DNA of 15,383 bases from Candidatus Caenarcanales bacterium (GTDB taxonomy: Bacteria > Cyanobacteriota > Vampirovibrionia > LMEP-6097): positions 1-15,383 of the forward strand of contig JAKVAO010000066.1 of NCBI GenBank assembly GCA_022447685.1, given 5' to 3'. A model generated the notes under the pieces. The model did not search any database, had not been told where the DNA came from, and worked only from the letters and a program-made list of their open reading frames with translations. Made by a program: the position numbers and the translations under genes. Within the stretch, counting starts at the first letter, position 1, and the number at the start of each line of letters is the position of its first letter. Below are positions 1-8,229 of the stretch, piece by piece.

Positions 1-183
1 AAAGATTAGGACAATCTGCAATTCTAGCTTGCCAAAACATATTTGCTGCTAATTTTCAATTTACCTGAGTAGTTACTCGAAGTCAGTGTAACACAGATAA
101 GATCATCCTCAAGTATGAACATGTAGTCTAGAGAAGATATATTTATCAGATTAAACAGTTTTAATTTATAAAACAAGTATAGT

Positions 184-192
184 TGCTAGAAT
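184..192 (+). promoter_or_regulatory. Candidate extended -10 promoter, leaderless geometry
   Basis: TGC-TAGAAT (TG at 184-185, hexamer 187-192) is an extended -10 element followed by exactly 7 nt and then the ATG at 200. Transcription would therefore start at or next to the start codon. A TTTATA at 165-170 lies 16 nt upstream as a possible -35. There is no Shine-Dalgarno sequence before the ATG, which fits a leaderless mRNA. This is inferred from sequence only. Confidence 0.45.
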
Positions 193-199
193 CTCACTC

Positions 200-1210
200 A
201 TGATAGAAAGTCTTTATAGCCCTGCTGCTGGAATTAGCAGTGTTAAACCTGGTTTGAGTTCATTTTCATCTCAAGCAATAGCAGATATAAAAAGTGAAAA
301 AACATATTCAAGAGCTTTCTTTAATTCTATGCTACAAAGTACTAGCCAAGCTGGTAATAACAATGAAAGCCTAGAAGATAAAGTTGTAAACAGATTAAAG
401 CAGCAAGGGTATGAAACCAGAAAGTTTGAAGAAACAAATATTTTAAGCCGTGAAGATGCTTTAAATGTATTCAAAGAATTTGTCCTAAGATTTATCTCTG
501 AACCATACTCCCCTGAAGATGGCACAGAAAAAGATTGGGGTATGCAAGTTAATAATTTCACTAATTCTATCTTAGAGAAAGTCAATGACGATTCCATACC
601 AGCTATAGATTTTAGATTGAGCTTTTTAAAGACAGTTCAAGAGAATCTTGAAGAAGTAGAAAAATTCTTCACAGAATCACCAGAAATAAGAAACTTAAAA
701 ATTAATCAAAAGAACGTAATTGACTTTCTAAAATTTATAAAAGATGGATTTTCGATAGCTTTTATTGGCAACAAGGATGCGAAAAAAGATCTACAGAATA
801 AAATATTCCAATCAAAAGAAACTGAAATCATCACAGCTCTTAAGGAATTACTCTCAGAGTCAGTTGTAAAGGATTTTGACACCTATGTCCCGGAATATTT
901 AACAGCTCAATCAGAAACAAAACTTGAAAATGAATTAGTAGAGTCTACAGTAGATTCTCTAAAAGAAGAGTTTGCTGAGTTAAAAGAATCCTATAAAAAG
1001 TATAATCAGGAAAATAATAGTGAGAAAAAGCATAATCAAAAAGAGAAATTATCAAATAAACTTCAAGACTTCAACGTCAAACTTAAAACATCTGTTCAGA
1101 AAATGCCATTAAATATCAATGAAATGCTCACTATTGAATTAAAAGGAATGGAGCAAGATCAAGAATTCATAGATATGTATACTAAAATCTTACTGTCACA
1201 GAGTGATTAG
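200..1210 (+). CDS. Orphan helical protein with C-terminal coiled coil
   Basis: This 336-residue protein is not one I recognise. Residues 1-55 are rich in Ser, Ala and Asn and have no hydrophobic signal peptide. The rest is charged and predominantly helical by composition. A Glu/Lys-rich stretch at about residues 238-290 looks like a coiled coil, followed by a short helical tail ending in LLSQSD. No transmembrane segment and no Cys-based or catalytic motif is visible. The ATG at 200 is preceded by an extended -10 box rather than a ribosome binding site, so the message may be leaderless. The stop lies only 9 bp from the stop of convergent csaB. A Ser/Asn-rich N-terminus without a signal peptide also occurs in flagellar and type III export substrates, but here that is only a possibility. 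Confidence 0.8.
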   Translation: MIESLYSPAAGISSVKPGLSSFSSQAIADIKSEKTYSRAFFNSMLQSTSQAGNNNESLEDKVVNRLKQQGYETRKFEETNILSREDALNVFKEFVLRFISEPYSPEDGTEKDWGMQVNNFTNSILEKVNDDSIPAIDFRLSFLKTVQENLEEVEKFFTESPEIRNLKINQKNVIDFLKFIKDGFSIAFIGNKDAKKDLQNKIFQSKETEIITALKELLSESVVKDFDTYVPEYLTAQSETKLENELVESTVDSLKEEFAELKESYKKYNQENNSEKKHNQKEKLSNKLQDFNVKLKTSVQKMPLNINEMLTIELKGMEQDQEFIDMYTKILLSQSD

Positions 1211-1219
1211 AGCACAGAC

Positions 1220-2224
1220 CTAAAAGTTCAAAAATAAAACCTTATCATAATGCTTTTCAGCACGGTCTTTCAGAGTCTCTAAATTATAAATATCAATCTG
1301 ATGAATAAAATCATTGATCTTCTGATCCACAGCTATAGCTGTACTCTTAAGCCCTGCAATATGCCCGATGATAAGAGCGTGCAGGCGCATAGAAGTAGTC
1401 TCAGAACCATATTTGTTCAAACAATAAAGTAACTCATTGGAATCAAATTCATTAGCTTTAATATAGATGTCCTGAATATTTTCGACTATATTGTTCGCCA
1501 TACGATATTTTTTGATTAACTCTAAAGCTTTAGCGTGAATCCTAGTATCAGATTCTTGCATCTCCAGAATTATTATTGGCTTACTAATATCCTGAATACA
1601 ATCTTCGATTACTTTAGTAAGAAACTTCTCTACATAGGAATCACTGTAAGCATTCTTCTCATTTTTCAAAGAAAGTACTGTAGTTTTACCATTTAGACTT
1701 GCGAAATGAGCGTCAATTTTAGATTTGATTCCCGGATCAATTCCATAGTTATCGTCGTTTTGGACAAGAGAAGTATTGTTATAAAGTGACCAAGCTAAAT
1801 CAGCACCATAGAAATGATCTATTCCTAACTCTTTTAAAGTATCAGAACTAGTTTTGTCTCTAACACTAACAAAATCAGCTAATTCTAAGGCTTTTTTACA
1901 AAACCATTTACTCATAGGGTGTTTAAGAGGACCGATACCCTGGGCTAAGAAAAGAATTTTCATACCTTTCAAATGAGCCAAGTATGTAGTTAAAAAATAA
2001 TAAAGAGGGCTAAGTATTCCAGTTTTGTCCTGAAAAAGACCGCCTAAACAAATAAAATGTTCAGCAGCTTCAATAAATTTAAAATGATCAAAAATTGAAT
2101 TTTTGCTGGAGAGACGGTTGAATTTAGCCTCTGGGTAGTGGTTTTTGAGCCTACGCTCCACTATCTCAGCGAGTAATTCATCGCCATAATTACCATGATT
2201 TAGATAGCCGTGCAGTAAGAACAT
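1220..2224 (-). CDS. csaB: CsaB-type polysaccharide pyruvyl transferase
   Basis: The 334-residue product matches the CsaB family, which adds a ketal-linked pyruvate from phosphoenolpyruvate to a wall-linked polysaccharide. The pyruvylated polymer is the ligand of SLH domains on surface-layer and outer-membrane proteins. Visible motifs are the N-terminal GYxxHGNYGDE (residues 6-16), GGLFQD (61-66), AQGIGPL (94-100), SVRDKTS (120-126), the ADLAW equivalent (141-145), and a C-terminal SMRLHAL block with Arg280 and His282, followed by VDQKINDF. Length is normal for the family. The ATG at 2224 sits 11 nt after a perfect TATAAT on the minus strand, and there is no clear ribosome binding site. It diverges from lepA. 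CsaB is known in Firmicutes and Cyanobacteria, which is one reason for the taxonomic guess. The linked SLH proteins are not in this window. Confidence 0.88.
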   Translation of the reverse strand: MFLLHGYLNHGNYGDELLAEIVERRLKNHYPEAKFNRLSSKNSIFDHFKFIEAAEHFICLGGLFQDKTGILSPLYYFLTTYLAHLKGMKILFLAQGIGPLKHPMSKWFCKKALELADFVSVRDKTSSDTLKELGIDHFYGADLAWSLYNNTSLVQNDDNYGIDPGIKSKIDAHFASLNGKTTVLSLKNEKNAYSDSYVEKFLTKVIEDCIQDISKPIIILEMQESDTRIHAKALELIKKYRMANNIVENIQDIYIKANEFDSNELLYCLNKYGSETTSMRLHALIIGHIAGLKSTAIAVDQKINDFIHQIDIYNLETLKDRAEKHYDKVLFLNF

Positions 2225-2235
2225 CTTTACTTACT

Positions 2236-2250
2236 ATTATAAGCTATAAT
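2236..2250. promoter_or_regulatory. Mirror-image -10 boxes of divergent csaB and lepA
   Basis: The sequence ATTATA-AGC-TATAAT holds two consensus -10 hexamers pointing outward and separated by 3 bp. On the minus strand TATAAT (2241 to 2236) is followed by 11 nt and the csaB ATG. On the plus strand TATAAT (2245-2250) is followed by 6 nt and TTG (2257), or 9 nt and GTG (2260). Start sites expected about 7 nt after each hexamer would leave leaders of roughly 0 to 5 nt. No good -35 is visible at 17 bp on the plus strand. Each polymerase footprint would cover the other start, so the two genes may compete. Confidence 0.55.
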
Positions 2251-2256
2251 CTTATC

Positions 2257-4053
2257 TTGGTGTCCACTGGAAATAAACGAGTTTTTTCAATAATTGCGCA
2301 TATTGACCACGGTAAATCTACCTTGGCGGATAGATTGCTTGAGGCAACAGGTACTATTTCACAGCGTGAAATGCAAGCACAGCTCTTAGATAGCATGGAT
2401 ATCGAGCGTGAGCGCGGTATTACTATCAAACTCAACATGGCGCGCATGGAATATAAAGGACATATTCTAAACTTAATCGACACCCCGGGACACGTTGACT
2501 TTACTTATGAAGTTTCTAGATCTTTAGCCGCCTGCGAAGGTGCCTTGCTGGTAGTAGACGCCACACAAGGAGTTGAGGCTCAGACTTTAGCTAATGTTTA
2601 CCTAGCAATAGAAAATGACTTAGAAATTATCCCAGTACTGAATAAAGTCGATTTACCAAGTGCAGATGTAGAAAGAGTAAAAACTGAAATCGAAGATATA
2701 GTAGGTATAGATTGCTCTGATGCTATAGAAGTCAGTGCGAAAACAGGTTTAAACATAGATAAACTTTTAGATGCGATTGTTGAGAGAATACCTCCAGCAC
2801 CAGAAGAGTTTGAGAAACCACTTAAAGCATTAGTATTTGATAGCTACTACGATGCTTACTTAGGTATTGTTGCATATTGCAGAATACTTGAAGGTAAAGC
2901 TAAGCGCCTGGATGAGATTAAATTCATGCAAGCAAATAAAAATTATCCAGTAGTTGAACTTGGCTACAGAACCCCTAGCAAAACCGCTGTTGAGGAATTA
3001 GAAGCTGGAGATGTTGGTTATATCGCTTGCTCGATTAAAGAAATCCAGAACATAGTCGGTGATACTATCACAAGCTTAGAGAAGCCAACCACAGATCCGG
3101 TACCTGGATACAAGGCTGCTATGCCTGTTGTTTTCTGTGGGATGTACCCCGTAGATGCAGGTGATTACACCAATCTCAAAGAAGCACTTGAAAGACTTAA
3201 GTTAAATGATACTTCTATTGTCTTTGAACCTGAAACCTCATCAGCATTAGGTTCTGGTTTTAGATGCGGTTTCCTTGGTATGCTTCATATGGAAGTTATT
3301 CAAGAAAGACTAGAAAGAGAATATGATTTAGATTTAATCATTACAGCTCCTAGTGTTGCTTACCACGTTTATTTAACCACAGGAAAAATGGAAGAAGTAG
3401 ATAATCCAAGCGCACTTCCTGACCCTACTCAAAGAGAAAAAATCGAAGAACCTTATATGAAAGTCAACGTCATGTTGCCTAAGCCTTATGTAGGCGCGAT
3501 TATGGAACTTTGCCAGGAGAAACGTGGTGTCTTCATTGATATGAAACATTTAGATTCTATTGGTGATACTGGCAGAGTAAACCTGATTTATCATATCCCT
3601 CTAGCTGAAATCGTTACCGACTTCTTCGACCAGATGAAATCTCTATCCAAAGGCTATGCAACCATGGACTATGAGCTAGCTGATTACCGTGAAGGTGACT
3701 TAGTGAAACTAGATTTCCTCTTAAATAATGAAAGAGTCGATGCACTCTCAGCTATAGTTCATAGAGAAAAAGCATACGAAGTTGGTTCTAAGTTAACAAG
3801 TAAACTAAAGGAAGTCATACCTCAGCATCTTTTTGAGATTCCTATTCAAGCTGCTATTGGCGGTAAGATTATCGCAAGGCAGACAGTAAGAGCTAAGCGT
3901 AAAGACGTACTTGCCAAATGTTACGGTGGTGATATATCCCGAAAGAAAAAACTCCTAGAAAAACAGAAGAAAGGGAAAAAACGTCGTGCTAAATATATTG
4001 GCGCACTAGAACTTCCTCAAGATGCTTTTATGGCTGTTTTGAAATTAGATTAA
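2257..4053 (+). CDS. lepA: Elongation factor 4 (LepA), ribosomal GTPase
   Basis: LepA is a translational GTPase that binds the ribosome and can back-translocate tRNAs. All G motifs are present: G1 AHIDHGKS (residues 14-21), G2 RGITIK (53-58), G3 DTPGH (75-79), G4 NKVD (129-132) and G5 SAK (160-162). The family-typical basic tail follows (KKLLEKQKKGKKR, then ELPQDAFMAVLKLD). At 598 residues it has the usual LepA length. There is no ATG start: the family alignment places the start at TTG 2257 or the adjacent GTG 2260. A TATAAT 6 nt upstream of the TTG and the absence of a Shine-Dalgarno sequence suggest leaderless translation from a non-AUG codon. It diverges from csaB, and the next plus-strand gene begins 88 bp downstream with its own ribosome binding site. 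I see no convincing terminator between them. Confidence 0.97.
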   Translation: MVSTGNKRVFSIIAHIDHGKSTLADRLLEATGTISQREMQAQLLDSMDIERERGITIKLNMARMEYKGHILNLIDTPGHVDFTYEVSRSLAACEGALLVVDATQGVEAQTLANVYLAIENDLEIIPVLNKVDLPSADVERVKTEIEDIVGIDCSDAIEVSAKTGLNIDKLLDAIVERIPPAPEEFEKPLKALVFDSYYDAYLGIVAYCRILEGKAKRLDEIKFMQANKNYPVVELGYRTPSKTAVEELEAGDVGYIACSIKEIQNIVGDTITSLEKPTTDPVPGYKAAMPVVFCGMYPVDAGDYTNLKEALERLKLNDTSIVFEPETSSALGSGFRCGFLGMLHMEVIQERLEREYDLDLIITAPSVAYHVYLTTGKMEEVDNPSALPDPTQREKIEEPYMKVNVMLPKPYVGAIMELCQEKRGVFIDMKHLDSIGDTGRVNLIYHIPLAEIVTDFFDQMKSLSKGYATMDYELADYREGDLVKLDFLLNNERVDALSAIVHREKAYEVGSKLTSKLKEVIPQHLFEIPIQAAIGGKIIARQTVRAKRKDVLAKCYGGDISRKKKLLEKQKKGKKRRAKYIGALELPQDAFMAVLKLD

Positions 4054-4130
4054 TCGAGAACCTTAAGCATCCCTTAACTTCAAAGTGTTATGAAACAGTG
4101 AGCGTTGTAATACCTAATTTTATTAGGATT

Positions 4131-4134
4131 GGAG
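4131..4134 (+). promoter_or_regulatory. Shine-Dalgarno site of the 617-residue protein gene
   Basis: GGAG at 4131-4134, within GGATTGGAG, lies 7 nt before the ATG at 4142. It is one of the few strong ribosome binding sites in the window and marks this gene as leadered, unlike lepA, csaB and rel. The start of the transcript is not clear; TAATAC at 4108-4113 is a weak -10 candidate. Confidence 0.6.
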
Positions 4135-4141
4135 TGAATGT

Positions 4142-5995
4142 ATGCAATTTGATTGGATGGTTCAAGGTGAAAAGATTAGAGATCAGAACAACAAAACAGT
4201 TACTGATTATGCAGCTTTATTAGACCAAGAAAAAGAGCGAATAGAAGCGGAAGAAGCTGCAGAGGCAGCGAGGGCAGCCGCAGCAGAATTAGCAATTAAT
4301 TCTGAGAATGATACAAATGTTACAACGAACGAACTTAGCACTGGTGATGATGCAGTTGACGGAGTTGGAGAAGCTTTAGCAGCAGTTGAGAATGGTGAAG
4401 CTAATAATAATGAACAAGGGTTTCAAATCACTGATGAAGATATAGATAAATTAGGTGAACTACACGGTGGCAATGAAGGAATTGATGATTTACAAAATTC
4501 TCTGAAAACATTACTTGCTGAAGGTAAAAATATTGGGGATTTGCCTGAGGAGCACCAAATACAGATCAAAGAATTACTGGGTTTAAATAAAGATAAAGCC
4601 CTTGGTGGTAAAAGCTTAGATAATGATCAAGCATCGCTTAGAAATATTAATGACCAAATCAACAATGGAGCAAGTGCATCAGAATTATTCCAACAGCAAC
4701 TTTTAGAAGAAGCACAGGATCTTTATGGTGAAGCTGAGTTAATATCAGAGGAAACTGCCGATGATGGAACTATCACCAAAAAGTTCAAAGCAACAGATGG
4801 AACTGAATTTAGCTTAGTTGAAGTCAATAGAGATGGAGCACAGACAATGAATCTGAATCTGGATGATGGATCTTTAGTGAGTATGAACTTCAATGAAAAT
4901 CTCTCAGGTGGAGTTGGCATAGCTAGATATAGCGCCGTTGATGAAGAAAGTGGAGGAACAGATTATACATTTGTTAATTTAGATGTCCAACAGGAAGGTA
5001 GAAGTAGAACTACTACAGATGAAAACGGACAAGCTTTGACTGTCAACAATTACACACAAACTAATGCAGATGGATCTATAAATAATGACGTCACATCCCA
5101 GTTTTTCGCAGACGGAACCAATGTCACCAGATGGGAAGATGATGAAGGCATAGGTAATCTAGTTATTGGCAATAAAGATTTCACTGCTAGTGAAAGCTAT
5201 ACTAGCGCAGACAATTATCAAACAGCAACTATAAATCAGTTTAATGTTAACGAAAATGGTGAAGGACAATGGAGAAACTCTATAGAATCTCCTGGTATGG
5301 TTGGACCATCATTAAATGTTTTAAACGAAACTGAGTCAGCAAGAAGAAACCAAAACCTTGAGCTTGCAAGATCTGGTGGTTTTGAAGAAGCTGAAATCAC
5401 TAGAGTAAATGAAAAGATCACAAATCTATTAGGGGTAACGGGAGATATTTCAGAGGATCAATCGCAACAAATTCAACAAGATGCAATAGCTGCAACAAGT
5501 AATCTAGCTGAGAAAGCTAAAAATGGTGAATTAACTATGACACTTGAAGAATTCATACAGGGAGATTCTAACAATCCAGTAATTATGCAACAATCAGCAC
5601 AATACATGGCAGCACTAGAAGAAAGCTTAGCAGCTGATTTAACCAATCAACAAAATGTATTCCAGGAAATGGATACTGATCTTGGAAGGGCTTCTGCAGC
5701 AGACTTAGAGACCCAAATCGAGACTGCAAACAGATTACAGAATGGCTATCAGACTATGGACGAAGGTCTAAATAGTGTTGTAGAAGATATGCAAATAGAC
5801 TTCGGTGGCATTGATGAAGCAAATGCTCAAGCTATGCTTCAAGATCAGGTAGCTCTCAAACAAGACCTTCAAGCTCAATTAACTGTATTCCAAGGAATGG
5901 ATACTGATCTTGGAAGAGCCTCTGCTGTAGACATAGAAGTTCAGCTAGCAATTTCTGATAAAATCATCTCTGAGCTTGCTAGGCAGTTTCCTTAA
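4142..5995 (+). CDS. Acidic orphan protein with C-terminal MDTDLGRAS repeats
   Basis: This 617-residue protein is not recognisable to me. Residues 25-52 form a charged, Ala-rich probable helix (repeated EAAEAAR-like units), and 90-195 is acidic and helical. About 200-380 is rich in Asp, Gly, Asn, Thr and Ser with alternating hydrophobics (DGT, DGS, ADG turns), suggesting beta hairpins. Residues 400-617 are again helical and Gln-rich. Two close repeats lie at 506-525 and 582-601 (VFQxMDTDLGRASAxD), and a weaker third unit (YQTMDEGL) lies near 536-543. There is no signal peptide, transmembrane segment or Cys. The strong ribosome binding site suggests good expression. It is convergent with the symporter gene, 46 bp apart. 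A surface, filament-associated or exported structural protein is possible, but nothing in the sequence proves it. Confidence 0.85.
   Translation: MQFDWMVQGEKIRDQNNKTVTDYAALLDQEKERIEAEEAAEAARAAAAELAINSENDTNVTTNELSTGDDAVDGVGEALAAVENGEANNNEQGFQITDEDIDKLGELHGGNEGIDDLQNSLKTLLAEGKNIGDLPEEHQIQIKELLGLNKDKALGGKSLDNDQASLRNINDQINNGASASELFQQQLLEEAQDLYGEAELISEETADDGTITKKFKATDGTEFSLVEVNRDGAQTMNLNLDDGSLVSMNFNENLSGGVGIARYSAVDEESGGTDYTFVNLDVQQEGRSRTTTDENGQALTVNNYTQTNADGSINNDVTSQFFADGTNVTRWEDDEGIGNLVIGNKDFTASESYTSADNYQTATINQFNVNENGEGQWRNSIESPGMVGPSLNVLNETESARRNQNLELARSGGFEEAEITRVNEKITNLLGVTGDISEDQSQQIQQDAIAATSNLAEKAKNGELTMTLEEFIQGDSNNPVIMQQSAQYMAALEESLAADLTNQQNVFQEMDTDLGRASAADLETQIETANRLQNGYQTMDEGLNSVVEDMQIDFGGIDEANAQAMLQDQVALKQDLQAQLTVFQGMDTDLGRASAVDIEVQLAISDKIISELARQFP
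5657..5944 (+). repeat. Two 60-bp in-frame coding repeats
   Basis: Copies at 5657-5716 and 5885-5944 encode VFQEMDTDLGRASAADLETQ and VFQGMDTDLGRASAVDIEVQ. By my hand count they differ at about 12 of 60 bases, with many third positions shared, so the duplication looks fairly recent or homogenised. A diverged third unit may lie between them around 5747-5770. Confidence 0.75.
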
Positions 5996-6041
5996 TTCCC
6001 AGCTAAACCTATTAACCAAATTCTAATTAAAAATTAAGAGT

Positions 6042-7520
6042 TTACTTACCTAAACTCAAGCGAACTCTAAGCATATCCAAAACAAAAAGTACGAAAGATA
6101 AAGACAAACCAACAAATATAGGTTCGATATCATAAAGATAGCCATCTAGACCTAGCTGTACTTCGTTGTAGTAAACCCAAAACGCTGAAGATAGAAAAGA
6201 GCAGCTCATTATATAAAAAGCCGCGACACGCGAATGGTACCAGGTTCTTTTGATAAATAAAGCTATAAGAGATGGAATTAACAAAGTTCCAACACCCAGT
6301 GATCCAAGTAAATACAACAATCCAATAATAGATTCTGACCTAAGAGCTATATATGCTGCTAGCACAGTAAAAATCACAATACCAATTCGACTAGTCACTA
6401 AAAGCTCAGTTCTATGACGGTTCTGATAGGATTTCTGAATAGTTAAACTAACTTTAGGTGCATCACTTCTAAGCTGAACTGAGCTAGATTTAAAAACACT
6501 ATTTTTGATTCTGAGATAGATATCAAAAGCAAAAATAGAACCTGAAGTGAAAATCAAAGAATCTATAGTAGACATCAAAATAGACAATATCGCGAGTAAA
6601 AAGATCGCCAGAGCGCCTTCTGGTAAATAATTTTGAGCAAGATCAACTAGAGCAAACTTAGGATCAGACATAGGCTGCAAAGCCTTAGCGTACAAGGCAA
6701 GAGCTGTGATCATGATGTCGAAGATAAACCAAAAAATCACAGAGATAAAGATACTCCATCTAAGACTCTTTGCGTTCACAGCAGATAGAGCCCTCTGATA
6801 AAAATTAGGATCAACTAAAGTCCAGAGTGCAAGAAGACTCCAAGCAATAATTTCAGCCTGACTCAGATTACCGTTGATTTGCAATAGTGTTGGGTCAAGT
6901 TTAGCCTCTAAAAATTCGATACCACCAAACTCCTGAAAAAGATAAGTCAAAAGCATAGCTGGACCAAGATACATAAAGAAAAACTGCACAATATCTGTCA
7001 AGATTACAGTCTGAAAACTACCTCTGAGTGTATAAAGCATTGGAAAAGCAGCAGCGGCAAGAATCCCAAAGTCTCTAGAAATAGGAAAGAAAAAACAAAC
7101 AATTAAGCCCAAAGACAATATATAAGGCGCTGCATTGTTCATAATTAAATTAATCACAGCTGCAAGAATTCCTGCTTTATTATCAAAGCGGCTAGCAATC
7201 AGGCTAGGAAAAGTATAGAGGTTCTGGACATTGATCTTAGGTGCTAGAAAAACCATGAACAGTAAAGCTGCAACATACCAGAATGCACCTTGTACCAATA
7301 AATTAGCAAGCCCACTATTAAAAGCTAGCTCACTAGAACCAAGTATATTTCCATACCAAGTCGTAGTAAGAGTAGCAACTAAAGCTGGTATAGTAAGCTT
7401 TCTACTAGCCAAGAAAAAATTATCTAGGCTCTTCTTCTCGTCTTTCGCTGAGAATAGGGCTATCAGCACTATCAAGGCTAAGTAAGATCCCAATAACCAG
7501 TAGTCTATAGTTTTAATCAT
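6042..7520 (-). CDS. Sodium:solute symporter (SSS family), possible thiamine transporter
   Basis: The 492-residue, very hydrophobic protein has about 13 predicted membrane segments and the SSS-family layout. Supporting motifs are an N-terminal TM1 (residues 6-24), the conserved GSFQTVILTDIVQ block (167-179), YQRALSA (241-247), and the TM8 signature ending in MSTIDS (316-321), whose Ser/Thr residues form the Na2 sodium site in characterised members. A charged loop at about 338-372 precedes the last membrane helices. The ATG overlaps the end of the upstream thiamine pyrophosphokinase gene by 8 nt, so the two are co-transcribed and probably translationally coupled. By this context I infer that it imports thiamine or a thiamine precursor. 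SSS proteins also carry sugars, amino acids, vitamins and carboxylates, and the sequence alone does not fix the substrate. Confidence 0.88.
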   Translation of the reverse strand: MIKTIDYWLLGSYLALIVLIALFSAKDEKKSLDNFFLASRKLTIPALVATLTTTWYGNILGSSELAFNSGLANLLVQGAFWYVAALLFMVFLAPKINVQNLYTFPSLIASRFDNKAGILAAVINLIMNNAAPYILSLGLIVCFFFPISRDFGILAAAAFPMLYTLRGSFQTVILTDIVQFFFMYLGPAMLLTYLFQEFGGIEFLEAKLDPTLLQINGNLSQAEIIAWSLLALWTLVDPNFYQRALSAVNAKSLRWSIFISVIFWFIFDIMITALALYAKALQPMSDPKFALVDLAQNYLPEGALAIFLLAILSILMSTIDSLIFTSGSIFAFDIYLRIKNSVFKSSSVQLRSDAPKVSLTIQKSYQNRHRTELLVTSRIGIVIFTVLAAYIALRSESIIGLLYLLGSLGVGTLLIPSLIALFIKRTWYHSRVAAFYIMSCSFLSSAFWVYYNEVQLGLDGYLYDIEPIFVGLSLSFVLFVLDMLRVRLSLGK

Positions 7521-8175
7521 GTGCTCTTATAACTAAGATTTCTCCAGTCTTAAATGTAATTTTAGCTTCATTTTCAGAAAATTTATTACAAACCAGTGAT
7601 TTCCCTGACTGAACATTTTTATCCTCTAACTTATACATTAAGCCTTCAAGACTTAATGATACGACATCAATAATAGGAATCAATGACAAAGTATCTCCCA
7701 TTTTTCCTGAAAAAGTCGACGATGATCGAATTAAAGTTATAGAAGAATGTTCATTGATAATATAAGCCTCTACTGAATCTGGAATCATTTTCAGATCAAA
7801 AATATTAGATAAGCTGTGATCCAGTCTCCCCCCTGTAGCTGCAAGAATATATATTTTCTCAGCCCCAAGCTTCAAGGCAAGCTCTATAGCTAGCTGCGTA
7901 TCAGTTTTACTTTGGTCAGGATCATGAACAAGTTCTGTGTCAGTATTTTCTCGGTACTTAATTAAATCATCTTCAGAGATTGAATCAAAGTCACCGATTA
8001 GGTAGTCCGCTTTCAAGCCCAAAAGTTCCAAGTTAGTTACAGCCCCATCAGTTGCAATAAGACCAGAAAACGTATCTCGAAACCTACGCCCAGACACAGA
8101 CTGAAACTCTTTCTCCAAGAGACTTTCATCAAGAACTTGACCGTTTGAAATTATCAAAAAAATTTTCTCTTTCAT
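7513..8175 (-). CDS. thiN: Thiamine pyrophosphokinase
   Basis: The 220-residue cytosolic enzyme converts thiamine and ATP directly to thiamine pyrophosphate. The N-terminal catalytic domain has ATDGA (residues 41-45, Asp43), IGDFDS (60-65), DQSKTD (87-92) and GGRLDHSLSN (115-124), all typical of the family. The C-terminal thiamine-binding domain contains the SLEGLMYKL strand and a GEILVIRAHD end. Length is normal. ATG 8175 is chosen because it gives the family-typical N-terminus; no strong ribosome binding site precedes it. The stop overlaps the start of the symporter gene, forming a two-gene salvage unit. I looked upstream for the conserved TPP-riboswitch core (CTGAGA and its partner) on the minus strand and did not see it, so control by thiamine is not evident. 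Confidence 0.93.
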   Translation of the reverse strand: MKEKIFLIISNGQVLDESLLEKEFQSVSGRRFRDTFSGLIATDGAVTNLELLGLKADYLIGDFDSISEDDLIKYRENTDTELVHDPDQSKTDTQLAIELALKLGAEKIYILAATGGRLDHSLSNIFDLKMIPDSVEAYIINEHSSITLIRSSSTFSGKMGDTLSLIPIIDVVSLSLEGLMYKLEDKNVQSGKSLVCNKFSENEAKITFKTGEILVIRAHD

Positions 8176-8216
8176 AGCGCGTTTCTTAATCGATTCTTAA
8201 TATACTCATGATTAAA

Positions 8217-8222
8217 TACAAT
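8217..8222 (+). promoter_or_regulatory. Candidate -10 box of a hidden small ORF
   Basis: TACAAT is followed by exactly 7 nt and an ATG at 8230, the same geometry as upstream of the 200-1210 gene and rel. TTCTTA at 8194-8199 sits 17 bp upstream as a weak -35. The element faces away from the minus-strand thiN gene, so it could be half of a divergent promoter region. Confidence 0.35.
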
Positions 8223-8229
8223 TGTGTGA

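Noticed and set aside
3..68. Possible C-terminal end of a plus-strand gene entering the window (ends at TGA 66-68)
   Set aside because: Only 21 codons, no motif, and another frame also stays open to 51; it cannot be told from chance.
5996..6041. Bidirectional terminator between the converging 617-residue gene and the symporter
   Set aside because: Only a very AT-rich 4-5 bp complementarity around AATTAAAAATTA, with no G-C pairs; too weak to call.
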